A stretch of DNA of 64,000 bases from Drosophila persimilis (lineage: Eukaryota; Arthropoda; Insecta; Diptera; Drosophilidae). Both the position numbers and the translations under genes were made by a program. Shown in pieces: positions 1-9,275 of this stretch. The notes under the pieces were generated by a model, which worked only from the letters and a program-made list of their open reading frames with translations, searched no databases and was not told the origin of the DNA. The stretch lies in contig NW_020825342.1 of assembly GCF_003286085.1 (NCBI RefSeq), positions 1 to 64,000 on the forward strand, read 5' to 3'. Position 1 is the first letter of the stretch. Every line of letters starts with the position of its first letter.

Positions 1-456
1 ATAATATAAACAATGGACCACATTGTTTCAGCAACATTAGAATCACGCCACTCTCGAGAAATCGATTCTTTAGAATCACGCCACTCATGAGGACCAATCA
101 AAGCTAGACATAAAACCAAGGAGTATCACATTCCTAGCTCCGTCATGTAATGCAACACCGATCGCCAGCAGTGGATGCCTTTCATCAAAGCCGACGCATC
201 CCCAAATATCGATCCAGGCACGTACGCCACCGACACGAGATGCAGCCGAGGAAAGCAACGCCCGAAGCCAGAGTCGGGAGTTCCAAGAGAAGGGCTCATG
301 GAAACTAGCCAGCAGCAGAGAGATCAGTTCCGTTTGAGACAAGCAGACCGAAAGTCAAGTCGGGGAATTCATTTAAATCTTGTGACATAAAGATATTTAA
401 GTTGTAAAATAAAAGTCTTTGTTAAAAACTTAAAATCGAGTTGCGGATATTTAACT
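1..456 (+). repeat. 5' LTR (partial, left edge outside window)
   Basis: This matches 6510-6967 with two single-base indels. It ends TTAACT directly before the primer site. An AATAAA polyadenylation-type signal lies about 50 bp before the end. Confidence 0.93.
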
Positions 457-473
457 GGCGCAGTCGGTAGGAT
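457..473 (+). promoter_or_regulatory. Primer binding site, tRNA-Ser type
   Basis: The sequence GGCGCAGTCGGTAGGAT directly follows the LTR end. This is the primer site known from 17.6, 297 and ZAM-type elements. The same site recurs at 55737. Confidence 0.85.
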
Positions 474-759
474 TTCGTTTAAATTAACACCTATATTTCG
501 GTAATGGTCAGCTTGTGTAATTTATAATTACTGTGATCACGTAATCCCGGAATTGTTAATAAAATTGTGAAATCCGCCAAAGAACCTATGTGCTGCAAGC
601 ACATACGATTTGCAAAACTAATTTAAGTGAACTGAAGTAAGCGGAGATAGTGAATCACCAAGGACAGTGAAACACTTAATACAAAATCAAAAAAACTTAC
701 AAGTGAACCAAAATAAAGTTAAAAACTACAACAAACAAAACCCAATCAACACCAACAAC

Positions 760-1716
760 ATGGCGTTACCACCACTATCATTGAGCGAAATCCACTTGAA
801 CCAGGCACTGCTGTCGATCCGACAAATACCTACCTATGACGGTTCATCTGGACAGCTAAGCTCATTTATCAAACGAATCGAATATGTATGCGGATTATAT
901 CCAACTGAAGATCTTCGCCAACAAAGGATCCTATTTGGAGCGACCGAGATCCAACTGTCAGGAGAGGCACAACGCATATCGCAAATGATACAACCCAACA
1001 CGTGGCTCGAACTGAAGACGGCGCTGATCAACGAGTTCAAAAATCACACACCATATGAAGAACTCTTACGACAACTATACACCACCAGATTCAACGGCAG
1101 TCTTCGTAAGTTTATAGAAGAATTAGAGATAAAAGCATTATTAATAAACAATAAGCTAAACTTAGAAAACATACCAGAAAATAATGTCATTTATAAAAAC
1201 GCTTTGAACAACACAATTAAAGATGTCATTACTCGAAAACTTCCTGACAGAATGTTCATGACCTTAGCAAGAAAAGATATTACCACATTGTCTAATCTTA
1301 AGAAGGCAGCACAAGAAGAAGGATTGTACGAAGCTAGTACAACAGATTCAGGTACAAATAAAGATCAATCGAAATCGTCTCAATCAAATCGAAAGAATGT
1401 TGGAAACTATTATCCAAATTATAATACTACTAACTATCACAATCAAACTCAGAGTTCATCTGGAACAGGTCAGACTAATCGAACAAATCAAAATCAAAAT
1501 TCCCAAAATCCTGGATTATACAATGAGTTCAAAAATTCCTTGAATCAAGGTAGGGCTCAGAATCCATTCAATCAGCAAATATCTCACAACCAAGCTAGTG
1601 GGAGTGGACCCAACCAACCTACTAAAAGAGGGAGGGAGAGCCAGAGTGGCCAAACGAAGATGGACGTAAATTTTCATCAAGCCGCCTCGGAAGAAACCGA
1701 GGAGGACCCTATATAA
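760..1716 (+). CDS. gag: Gag of the 17.6/297-like element
   Basis: This encodes the structural nucleocapsid precursor of the retroelement, 318 residues from the first ATG. The open frame continues upstream to 667 without an ATG, so 760 is chosen. The first 200 residues form the helical capsid-like part, starting MALPPLSLSEIHLNQ. The last 110 residues are rich in Asn, Gln, Ser and Tyr and end in an acidic stretch. No CCHC zinc knuckle is present, which is usual for this errantivirus group. The stop lies in the region where Pol opens in the -1 frame. A diverged, broken homologue of this Gag is found at 56067-56339 and 57943-58848. Confidence 0.88.
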   Translation: MALPPLSLSEIHLNQALLSIRQIPTYDGSSGQLSSFIKRIEYVCGLYPTEDLRQQRILFGATEIQLSGEAQRISQMIQPNTWLELKTALINEFKNHTPYEELLRQLYTTRFNGSLRKFIEELEIKALLINNKLNLENIPENNVIYKNALNNTIKDVITRKLPDRMFMTLARKDITTLSNLKKAAQEEGLYEASTTDSGTNKDQSKSSQSNRKNVGNYYPNYNTTNYHNQTQSSSGTGQTNRTNQNQNSQNPGLYNEFKNSLNQGRAQNPFNQQISHNQASGSGPNQPTKRGRESQSGQTKMDVNFHQAASEETEEDPI

Positions 1717-4700
1717 ACATTACCATTAATAAAAGAATATTAAGGTGTATCGCTGACTCGGGATCATCGATCAACATCATGAAAGAAAATTACACAGATT
1801 CCGAGATAAAAGACGATAACCTTACGGTCCATACCATCAATGGACCTGTCCGTTTAACTAAGAGTATAATGAGGAATGCGAACAAAACATGTCCGTCCGA
1901 ACAAAAGTTCTACATACATAACTTTTCCGAAAATTATGATATTTTATTAGGAAGAGAATACTTGATGGCAAGTAAAGCCGTCATCGATTACAGAAATGAC
2001 ACTGTAACACTAGCAGCTAGGTCGTACCCAATCATTCAGAGTGGAGAAGCTATTGAAGCCGGCAAGACCGCACAGAAGTGCACTGATCCCTCTACAAAAG
2101 AAGAGAAGATCGCACCTAAGTGCCTTGACCCATCTCCAGAGGGAGATCAATACTTCGCTTCCGCTCTAGACAGTGAATTAAGGGAATGTAATCAATTAAG
2201 ATTGGAACACTTAAACGACGAAGAGAGGGAAGAGTTAAAGAAGGTCTTATATGAGTTTAAGGATGTGCAGTACAGAGAAGGTGACAATTTGACTTTCACA
2301 AGTACAATCAAGCACGAGATCAAAACTCAACATGAAGACCCGGTCTACAGACGACCATACAAATATGCCCAGATACATGATCAGGAGGTAAACCAGCAAA
2401 TCAAAGATATGATCAGGCAGGGAATAATTCGAAAGTCGAATTCTCCTTACTGCTCGCCCATATCTATGATTCCGAAGAAGATAGATGCTTCAGGAAAGCA
2501 AAAATATCGAATGGTAGTAGACTATAGAAGTCTAAATGAAATAACAGTTAAGGACAAATTCCCAACTCCAAGAATGGATGAAATCCTAGACAAACTAGGT
2601 AAATGTCAGTATTTTACGACAATCGATTTAGCAAAAGGTTTCCATCAAATACCCATGGAACCTAGCTCAATCCCCAAAACTGCGTTCTCCACTAAGCATG
2701 GACATTACGAGTTCACTCGTATGCCCTTTGGGCTAACCACTGCCCCAGCTACCTTCCAAAGATGTATGAACAATCTGCTAGAAGAGTTAATCTTCAAAGA
2801 TTGCTTTGTATACTTAGATGACATCATTATATTTTCCACTTCATTGGAAGAACACTTGTTGTCACTAAGGAGAGTATTTGGAAAGTTGAGAGACGCCAAC
2901 TTGAAGCTACAAATGGATAAATGTGAATTCATGAAAAAGGAAACTGAATTCCTAGGTCATGTAGTCACTACTGAAGGAATAGTACCAAATCCAGGCAAAA
3001 TCTCTGCCATTGTCAAATTTCCAATACCAGAAACGACTAAACAAATAAAGTCATTCTTAGGTCTGTGCGGGTTCTACAGAAAATTCATTCCTAATTTTGC
3101 AAACATAGCAAAACCCATGACACTCAAACTAAAGAAAGGAGCTGTCATAGACCCCAAGGAAGAAAGGTACGTCGAGGCATTTCAGAGACTAAAAGTACTC
3201 ATCACCTCAGACCCTATCCTTGCGTTCCCAGACTTTGACAAAATGTTCACGGTAACAACCGACGCTAGTAACATAGCATTGGGAGCGGTTTTGTCACAAG
3301 AACACAAACCGATCTGCTACGCTAGCAGAACCCTAAATGAACATGAAATAAACTATTCAGCCATCGAAAAGGAATTATTAGCGATCGTATGGGCAACCAA
3401 GTATTTCCGTTCATACCTGTTCGGTAGAACATTCGAGATACAAAGCGATCATAAACCCTTGATTTGGTTGAACAACCTCAAGGAGCCAAATATGAAATTA
3501 CAAAGGTGGAAAATAAAACTGAATGAGTTTGATTTTAAAATGAAATATCTACCAGGCAAAGAAAATCATGTAGCTGATGCCTTATCAAGGGTAAAGATTA
3601 ATGAAAATCTCCTGGGAGAAGCTTCCAATAGCGTTGGTGCAACTGTACATAGCGCACAGGAAGACAATCTAAATCACATTGCTATCACGGAAAGACCAAT
3701 TAACTATTACAATCGGCAAATTGAGCTAATAAAAGGCAATGAAGATAAGGTAGAAACAATTCGTTATTTTCACAAGCTAATCATCAAGATCACGTATAAG
3801 GAAATGACTAACACCTTAGCGAAGGATATAATAAAGGAATATCTATGCACCAAAAAGAGCGCATTATATTTCCATAACGAAACAGATTTTCCTCCATTCC
3901 AAAAAGCCTATTTAGAAATCATTAATTCTAACAATATAACCAAAGCTATTAAATCAAGCACGAAACTCCTAGATATTCAGAATTACGCTGAATTTAAAGA
4001 AACCATATTAAAGAATCATAAAGGCTTACTCCATCCAGGGATAGAGAAAACCGTCAATTGGTTTAGGGGAAAATACTATTACCCGGATTATCAAAAACTG
4101 ATCCAAAACATCATAAACGAATGTCCTACTTGTAATATTGCCAAAACAGAGCATAGAAATACGAAGTTGGCATTCGAAACTACACCGGAAATACTGAACA
4201 TCAGAGAGAAATACGTCATGGATTTCTATATGGTTGGTAACCAACAGTTCCTATCATGTATTGACGTATACTCGAAGTTTGCCACTCTTGTAGAAGTAAA
4301 AAGTCGTGACTGGTTAGAAGCAAAAAGAGCCATCATGAAAGTTTTTAACGAGATGGGCAAACCAATTGAAATCAAAGCCGATAAAGATTCAGCTTTTATG
4401 TGCACAGCATTGCAAGCATGGCTGAATGCGGAAAACGTCAAAATAGAGATCACTTCCAGCAAAAATGGAATATCTGACGTAGAAAGATTTCATAAAACAG
4501 TAAATGAAAAATTAAGAATAATATCTAGCGAGGATAACACAGAAGATAGATTCACGAAGTTTGAATTAATTCTATATACTTATAATCATAAAACCAAACA
4601 TAATACCACGAATAGGACACCAGCTGATATATTCATTTATGCAGGCTCACCTGATTATGACACACAACTAAATAAAGTGAATAAAATCACTCAATTAAAT

Positions 4701-4958
4701 AAAAACCGCATAGAGTATGAAGTAGATACCCGCTATAAACTATCACCTCTAGTTAAGTCTAAGGTAACAAATCCTTTCAAAAGGACGGGTGAAATTAGAC
4801 AGGTAGACGAAAAACATTATGAAGAAAAGAATAGGGGTAGGAAAATAACTCATTATAAATCAAAATTCAAGAAAAAGAAGAAATCTAATAGAAGCAAATA
4901 TAATAATTCCAGAGAAACCGAGGAAGTTAATGGAATCGGCGAACTTCAACACAATTAA
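1713..4958 (+). CDS. pol: Pol polyprotein: protease, reverse transcriptase, RNase H, integrase
   Basis: Pol lies in the -1 frame relative to Gag, and its first ATG (1779) falls after the protease active site. Entry is therefore inferred to be by -1 frameshift, and the start given is approximate. The protease motif ADSGSSIN is at about 1752. RT shows the [13 protein letters not shown] block and YLDDIIIF at 2811. RNase H begins at [14 protein letters not shown] near 3257 and includes the SDHKPL block. Integrase has an HHCC zinc part (HPGIEKT to CPTC, about 4032-4135) followed by catalytic D, D and E near 4219, 4380 and 4480. The frame is open to the end and overlaps the Env start by 29 bp. It looks full length and potentially functional. 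Confidence 0.92.
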   Translation: MNITINKRILRCIADSGSSINIMKENYTDSEIKDDNLTVHTINGPVRLTKSIMRNANKTCPSEQKFYIHNFSENYDILLGREYLMASKAVIDYRNDTVTLAARSYPIIQSGEAIEAGKTAQKCTDPSTKEEKIAPKCLDPSPEGDQYFASALDSELRECNQLRLEHLNDEEREELKKVLYEFKDVQYREGDNLTFTSTIKHEIKTQHEDPVYRRPYKYAQIHDQEVNQQIKDMIRQGIIRKSNSPYCSPISMIPKKIDASGKQKYRMVVDYRSLNEITVKDKFPTPRMDEILDKLGKCQYFTTIDLAKGFHQIPMEPSSIPKTAFSTKHGHYEFTRMPFGLTTAPATFQRCMNNLLEELIFKDCFVYLDDIIIFSTSLEEHLLSLRRVFGKLRDANLKLQMDKCEFMKKETEFLGHVVTTEGIVPNPGKISAIVKFPIPETTKQIKSFLGLCGFYRKFIPNFANIAKPMTLKLKKGAVIDPKEERYVEAFQRLKVLITSDPILAFPDFDKMFTVTTDASNIALGAVLSQEHKPICYASRTLNEHEINYSAIEKELLAIVWATKYFRSYLFGRTFEIQSDHKPLIWLNNLKEPNMKLQRWKIKLNEFDFKMKYLPGKENHVADALSRVKINENLLGEASNSVGATVHSAQEDNLNHIAITERPINYYNRQIELIKGNEDKVETIRYFHKLIIKITYKEMTNTLAKDIIKEYLCTKKSALYFHNETDFPPFQKAYLEIINSNNITKAIKSSTKLLDIQNYAEFKETILKNHKGLLHPGIEKTVNWFRGKYYYPDYQKLIQNIINECPTCNIAKTEHRNTKLAFETTPEILNIREKYVMDFYMVGNQQFLSCIDVYSKFATLVEVKSRDWLEAKRAIMKVFNEMGKPIEIKADKDSAFMCTALQAWLNAENVKIEITSSKNGISDVERFHKTVNEKLRIISSEDNTEDRFTKFELILYTYNHKTKHNTTNRTPADIFIYAGSPDYDTQLNKVNKITQLNKNRIEYEVDTRYKLSPLVKSKVTNPFKRTGEIRQVDEKHYEEKNRGRKITHYKSKFKKKKKSNRSKYNNSRETEEVNGIGELQHN

Positions 4959-6345
4959 AATCCTCATCTTCCTCATAATTACCATCGTAATGGCACAGGG
5001 CCAAAACATAGAAATAAATTCTATAAAATCCCAAAACGGATATATGATATTCAAAACTGGATCGATCAACATACCTATCAATTACGAATACCATTATCTA
5101 ACTGTTAATGTAACTAAAACCGAAGAACTATACCAAAATTTGTTAAGGCAAGCCACTAAATTCCAGGACATAATCCAAATAAAATATCTAGTAGACAAAT
5201 TGCAAAGAGAAATGAACGGGCTAAAAATAACCAAAAGAAATAAAAGAGGCCTAATCAATATAGTAGGAACAGCCTACAAATATCTCTTTGGAACACTAGA
5301 TCAGGAAGATAAAGTCGATTTGGAACAAAAAATAGAAAATTTAGCCAGCCATAGCATTCAAATGAATGAACTAAATTTGGTAATAGATGCAGTTAATAGC
5401 GGAATAAACGTTATAAACAAACTAAATGAAGAAAAAGACAGGAATCAACAAATAGAAATTTTGATATTCAATCTACAACATTTCACAGAATATATCGAAG
5501 ATATAGAACTAGGTATGCAATTAACTAGGCTCGGTATATTTAATCCAAAATTATTAAAACAAGACTACCTGGAACAAATAAATTCTGAGAAAATACTAAA
5601 TATAAAAACCTCCACATGGCTAAAATCCGATACCAACGAAATTCTAATAATTTCCAACATTCCCAAAGACATTACAAAAGTACCAATCTATAAAATCGTT
5701 CCGTATCCAGACGAATTAAATAACATGTTAACAGATATGACATACGACAAGTACTACATAAAAAATGAAGAAGTATTTGTTAAAGAAACTAGATTGAAAA
5801 CCAATGACAATTGTATAAAAGGAATTTTAATGCAAACTCCCACTAAATGTCCATATTCCAAAACTTTTCAAAACTTTCAAATAAACTTTATTGAACCCAA
5901 TATACTAATCACGTGGAATCTTCCAAAAAGAACGCTAAATCAGAATTGTGTAAACCAAGAAATCATAGCGGAAGGAAATACCATTATAAAAATCTACAAC
6001 TGTTCAATCCAATTAAATGAATTTACAATATCAAACACAATGTTAGATTTTGCCCAGAATGTTTATGTCAACAACAACATAACTAAAATAAAACCACTGT
6101 CGTATGTCCAAACTAATGAAATAATTATGCAATACACCACATATAGTAACCTATTACAAATAAGTCTACTAATTTCATTTGTCATAATTATATTAGAACT
6201 ACTACGTTATGTAGCTGTTAAATTTACGAAAACTTCTAAAAGAGTCACGGTTAAATGTATAAACCCTATAATAGAAGCAGAAGAGGAACCAACCTCAGCC
6301 ACCGCACTTGACACCCCGTCACTATACCCGAGGGTAATCGCCTAG
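4930..6345 (+). CDS. env: Env, errantivirus F-type envelope glycoprotein
   Basis: This 471-residue envelope protein is open throughout. A hydrophobic signal peptide covers residues 8-23. A basic furin-like cleavage site (RNKRG) is at 103-107 and is followed by a conserved GLIN segment typical of insect errantivirus and baculovirus F-like envelopes. Residues 408-427 form a membrane segment, followed by a cytoplasmic tail of about 40 residues. Several N-glycosylation sequons are visible. The ATG overlaps the end of Pol. In related errantiviruses Env comes from a spliced RNA; no splice site is proven here. No break was seen, so the element could be env-competent, but expression is not shown by sequence. 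Confidence 0.88.
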   Translation: MESANFNTIKILIFLIITIVMAQGQNIEINSIKSQNGYMIFKTGSINIPINYEYHYLTVNVTKTEELYQNLLRQATKFQDIIQIKYLVDKLQREMNGLKITKRNKRGLINIVGTAYKYLFGTLDQEDKVDLEQKIENLASHSIQMNELNLVIDAVNSGINVINKLNEEKDRNQQIEILIFNLQHFTEYIEDIELGMQLTRLGIFNPKLLKQDYLEQINSEKILNIKTSTWLKSDTNEILIISNIPKDITKVPIYKIVPYPDELNNMLTDMTYDKYYIKNEEVFVKETRLKTNDNCIKGILMQTPTKCPYSKTFQNFQINFIEPNILITWNLPKRTLNQNCVNQEIIAEGNTIIKIYNCSIQLNEFTISNTMLDFAQNVYVNNNITKIKPLSYVQTNEIIMQYTTYSNLLQISLLISFVIIILELLRYVAVKFTKTSKRVTVKCINPIIEAEEEPTSATALDTPSLYPRVIA

Positions 6346-6372
6346 GGACAGGCTAATAACAAACGTTGGGGG
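6346..6372 (+). promoter_or_regulatory. 3' untranslated segment with polypurine tract
   Basis: A short run ending GTTGGGGG sits directly before the 3' LTR start AGTGAC, the expected place of the plus-strand primer. Confidence 0.65.
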
Positions 6373-6967
6373 AGTGACATATCCATAATTCCCCACATCC
6401 CATACACATTATGTTTATGTACAATTCATCCACCCCATCCACACAAGTAACAGGACCCCACTCAAGAATCAATAACTGTTTCTTCCCATACTCCAAGCTA
6501 GGGCCCCCCATAATATAAACAATGGACCACATTGTTTCAGCAACATTAGAATCACGCCACTCTCGAGAAATCGATTCTTTAGAATCACGCCACTCATGAG
6601 GACCAATCAAAGCTAGACATAAAACCAAGGAGTATCACATTCCTAGCTCCGTCATGTAATGCAACACCGATCGCCAGCAGTGGATGCCTTTCATCAAAGC
6701 CGACGCATCCCCAAATATCGATCCAGGCACGTACGCCACCGACACGAAGATGCAGCCGAGGAAAGCAACGCCCGAAGCCAGAGTCGGGAGTTCCAAGAGA
6801 AGGGCTCATGGAAACTAGCCAGCAGCAGAGAGATCAGTTCCGTTTGAGACAAGCAGACCGAAAGTCAAGTCGGGGAATTCATTTAAATCTTGTGACATAA
6901 AGATATTTAAGTTGTAAAATAAAAGTCTTTGTTAAAAAACTTAAAATCGAGTTGCGGATATTTAACT
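6373..6967 (+). repeat. 3' LTR of the 17.6/297-like element (595 bp)
   Basis: The LTR begins AGTGACATATCC and ends ATATTTAACT, followed by ATAT. From 6510 on it is the counterpart of 1-456. Confidence 0.92.
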
Positions 6968-7005
6968 ATATATATATGTATATATAAATATATATATATA
7001 TATAT
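6968..7005. repeat. AT dinucleotide repeat
   Basis: This is a run of TA/AT repeats with two small interruptions. It matches the ATAT target preference of the element to its left. Confidence 0.9.
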
Positions 7006-7027
7006 TGTGACGACGCTTCGACCGGGG
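7006..7027 (-). repeat. 22-nt scrap of the long-LTR gypsy LTR terminus
   Basis: Reverse-complemented, this matches the last 22 bases of the LTRs ending at 46428 and 53006 with one mismatch. It starts at the exact LTR end (TGTGACGACGC) and stops at a junction with Helitron sequence. The corresponding Helitron sequence in block B (near 23156) lacks it. Confidence 0.7.
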
Positions 7028-8119
7028 AGTTCTACAACCTCTCCTATCTACATTTCGAAGCTCTGATCTAACAATGGTTGTAAAACTTTGCGAAGATTGT
7101 CTTTTGACGCCTGCATAAATAGTGGGAAAGGATAACTCTTCCGAGTCAATGTCTAGAATCATGTCGAGAGGTCGTTGGCCTTGACCTGGTGCGATTTTAA
7201 TAATCTTATCATCAAATGGTATGTTGTTTTCAAGCAGAGTTTCCTGACCTCCAGGGTTGAGCTCTTCGGCTTCTACTTCCTCGTCGGGATGGGCTGGATC
7301 CGTATCTACATTCCTATCTCTATTCTGCATACTTTCTAAAAAGGCTGCGTCTGCTTGAGATGCTACGAAAGGAACAATATCGGATGTGAAACCAGAGATT
7401 CATTGCTCGTTAACTACAACATTATGCTTTTTATACAAATCTGTGGTAACTAAATAACGAAGTGCTTCAAAAATGTTGGAAGGTCTAATGGTTTCAGCCA
7501 TGAAAGCATGAAGATACTCTTTTCTGCGTTTGAGGTGGAGCTGAATTACCTGGGCTTCATGGAAAGCTCGTGGAAGCTCCTTCACGATATATAATGGTAT
7601 TTTGACCTCGACCCCCAGGCAATATAGGCTTAATTATCATAAATGGAAGTCGAGGAGAAAGCAGTCGTTCCTCTAATGGAGTAAGCCCCTTTAAGCAGTC
7701 GGGCAGCATGGGGAAATTTAATTCATTGAAGAAAAGCTTAGGCTTTATACGCTTCTTAATGTTGCTATGACATGTTCTGCAGAATTTTAATGCTGGGCAA
7801 TCAGAAGGGAATGCTAAAAGGCTCTCAAGAGCGAAAATTTCACCACTAAACTCGCAATCACTTTCTAAAAGGACGCGAGGAATCTTACAAATTCGTTTGG
7901 GGAACCACAGGCCTTTGCAAGAAAGGCAAGCCTGATCAGGACCCAGCTTTATATTCCTGTTATAAACTACTTTCAGAGCTTCTAGGCCACTAAGCCTGAT
8001 TCTGGGTTCTATCTGAGCCCTATCTTCCTGGGAGATATTGGGAGATATCCATGCTGATCTGTCCCTTTGACCCCCTGTATCCCGTTTCCTAGTATCCTTT
8101 TCCTCCTCGTACGCGATTT
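7028..8119 (-). pseudogene. Helitron replicase, N-terminal fragment (DUF6570 region), block A
   Basis: The minus strand, read from about 8119 downward, encodes the N-terminal part of a Helitron Rep-helicase. First comes a Cys-rich stretch (about 7950-7780) with CLSCKGLWFP and FCRTCHSN. The DUF6570-type block follows, with KELPRAFHEAQVIQ and TIRPSNIFEALRYLV, then PGGQETLL and APGQGQRPL and the EELSFPTIYAG block. The frame is broken by a 1-nt change near 7608 and by a stop near 7400. The piece ends at 7028 against an LTR scrap. Copy B (23077-24256) extends further and shows the next residues, ending in a CLRK block. Confidence 0.8.
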
Positions 8120-8372
8120 AATTTTTTATATAAATTCTTATCTCGACCATTTGCCAGAGCTCTAAATGGGTAGTAAAATATCCTCCATGCCCACACCCCG
8201 CCGACCAGAGACAAAAGCCGAAGCCAGCGCGTACTTCCTTCTCCCGTTTAGCTATTATCAGCTCCTAGAACCTGTACGTTGTATGCTACAGGTAAAGACA
8301 AATTTTAAATGGCAATGGGTTTTATGGCAGGGTTTTAAGAACGTTTTTAAGAATAAAATATATATAAAATTT
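8120..8372 (+). repeat. LTR 3' part of the RING-Gag gypsy-type element, block A
   Basis: This non-coding stretch lies directly before a tRNA-Lys-type primer site, so it is read as the end of a truncated 5' LTR. It finishes in an AT-rich ATATATAAAAT run. The left boundary with Helitron sequence lies in a T-run near 8114-8120. Block B repeats it at 25381-25630. Confidence 0.6.
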
Positions 8373-8390
8373 TGGCGCCCAACGTGGGGC
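8373..8390 (+). promoter_or_regulatory. Primer binding site, tRNA-Lys type
   Basis: TGGCGCCCAACGTGGGGC is the tRNA-Lys-type site used by gypsy and relatives. The same 18 bases appear at 25631 and, inverted, beside the gypsy LTR at 32114-32131. Confidence 0.82.
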
Positions 8391-9275
8391 CCTTCTTCGG
8401 CATGCCCCGACCAAGAAAATTTGTATAAAGTCATCAACACCAATGCGAGCTGCATCTCAAGGCAGTGTCATAAGACTTATTCCTTTATCCCTTAATTCCC
8501 AAGATATATGCATGGTCGTGCATTGTCTGTAGGATTGACTTCGAGTAGCTGGATTGCGTAGCAGTTTCTAACAGAACTAGGCATAGCAACGAACCTGTAG
8601 TATCTGGCCGGATAGGCCACTCTGCTAAATAGCGCGTTCCAATGTTTCTGTCGGATTAGGTTTCAAAGTGGATTAGCTTTACTGCCTACCTACAAAAGTG
8701 GGAGCGTGTTGTTTGGGGGAGGAACTTGTCCATACCGTTGATCATTGTCTGCCGTTTTGGCCTGGATCAGGTTAGTCAGTGGCTTAGAGCTACGGCCTGC
8801 CCGCGAACGAAGGCATTAGAATCGGAGATGGTATATTTCCTGGGTCAGCATAAACTATGTCTTCTTCTTCAGTTTTTCTATTGTTGTTCCGTTTTTTTTT
8901 TGTGTTTGACAGACGTAGGTGGAATGACTCTGCTGTACTGTGGTTCTGGACAATTTGGTGGTCCGCGATCCAGAACTTTTTTGTGTTTTTGCGACCTACA
9001 GTATAAGTAGAGGTGCATCGGTTTGTCAGGGTTTCGGATTGCTCGGATATCCGTCAGTGGTGTAGAACTACCGAACGGTCCCAGTTCATCCGATGACTCA
9101 TTGTAATGATTGTCGATCGTGAATAATATCACCAGAGTCAGTGGGGGACACATTCCTATTAGACGAAGGGTGCATGGTTTCCGAATTTTGTGGATACAGA
9201 GTAGATATATCGATCGTTAAAAGTTAATAATCAAGAGTAGAACAGAAAATCATATATTAGTAAAATTAGGATAGG
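8391..9275 (+). other. Untranslated leader of the RING-Gag element, block A
   Basis: About 885 bp lie between the primer site and the Gag ATG. Short open frames on both strands are not supported by any family resemblance. Block B carries the same leader, but with a 6.9-kb gypsy inserted after the TGCA at 25767-25770 (block A counterpart near 8508). Confidence 0.6.

Larger units (their letters stand above)
1..6967 (+). mobile_element. 17.6/297-like errantivirus LTR retrotransposon, nearly complete
   Basis: The element runs LTR, tRNA-Ser-type primer site, Gag, Pol (protease, RT, RNase H, integrase), Env, purine tract, LTR. About 137 bp of the 5' LTR lie outside the window. The LTRs begin AGTGAC and end TTAACT, and the 3' end abuts ATAT, the type of target used by the 17.6/297 group. 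All three genes are uninterrupted. Over the visible overlap the LTRs differ only by two 1-nt indels (a G/GA difference near 239 versus 6748 and an A-run near 427), so insertion looks recent. Family placement rests on the primer site, LTR termini and Env type; the exact named family is not determined. Confidence 0.9.
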
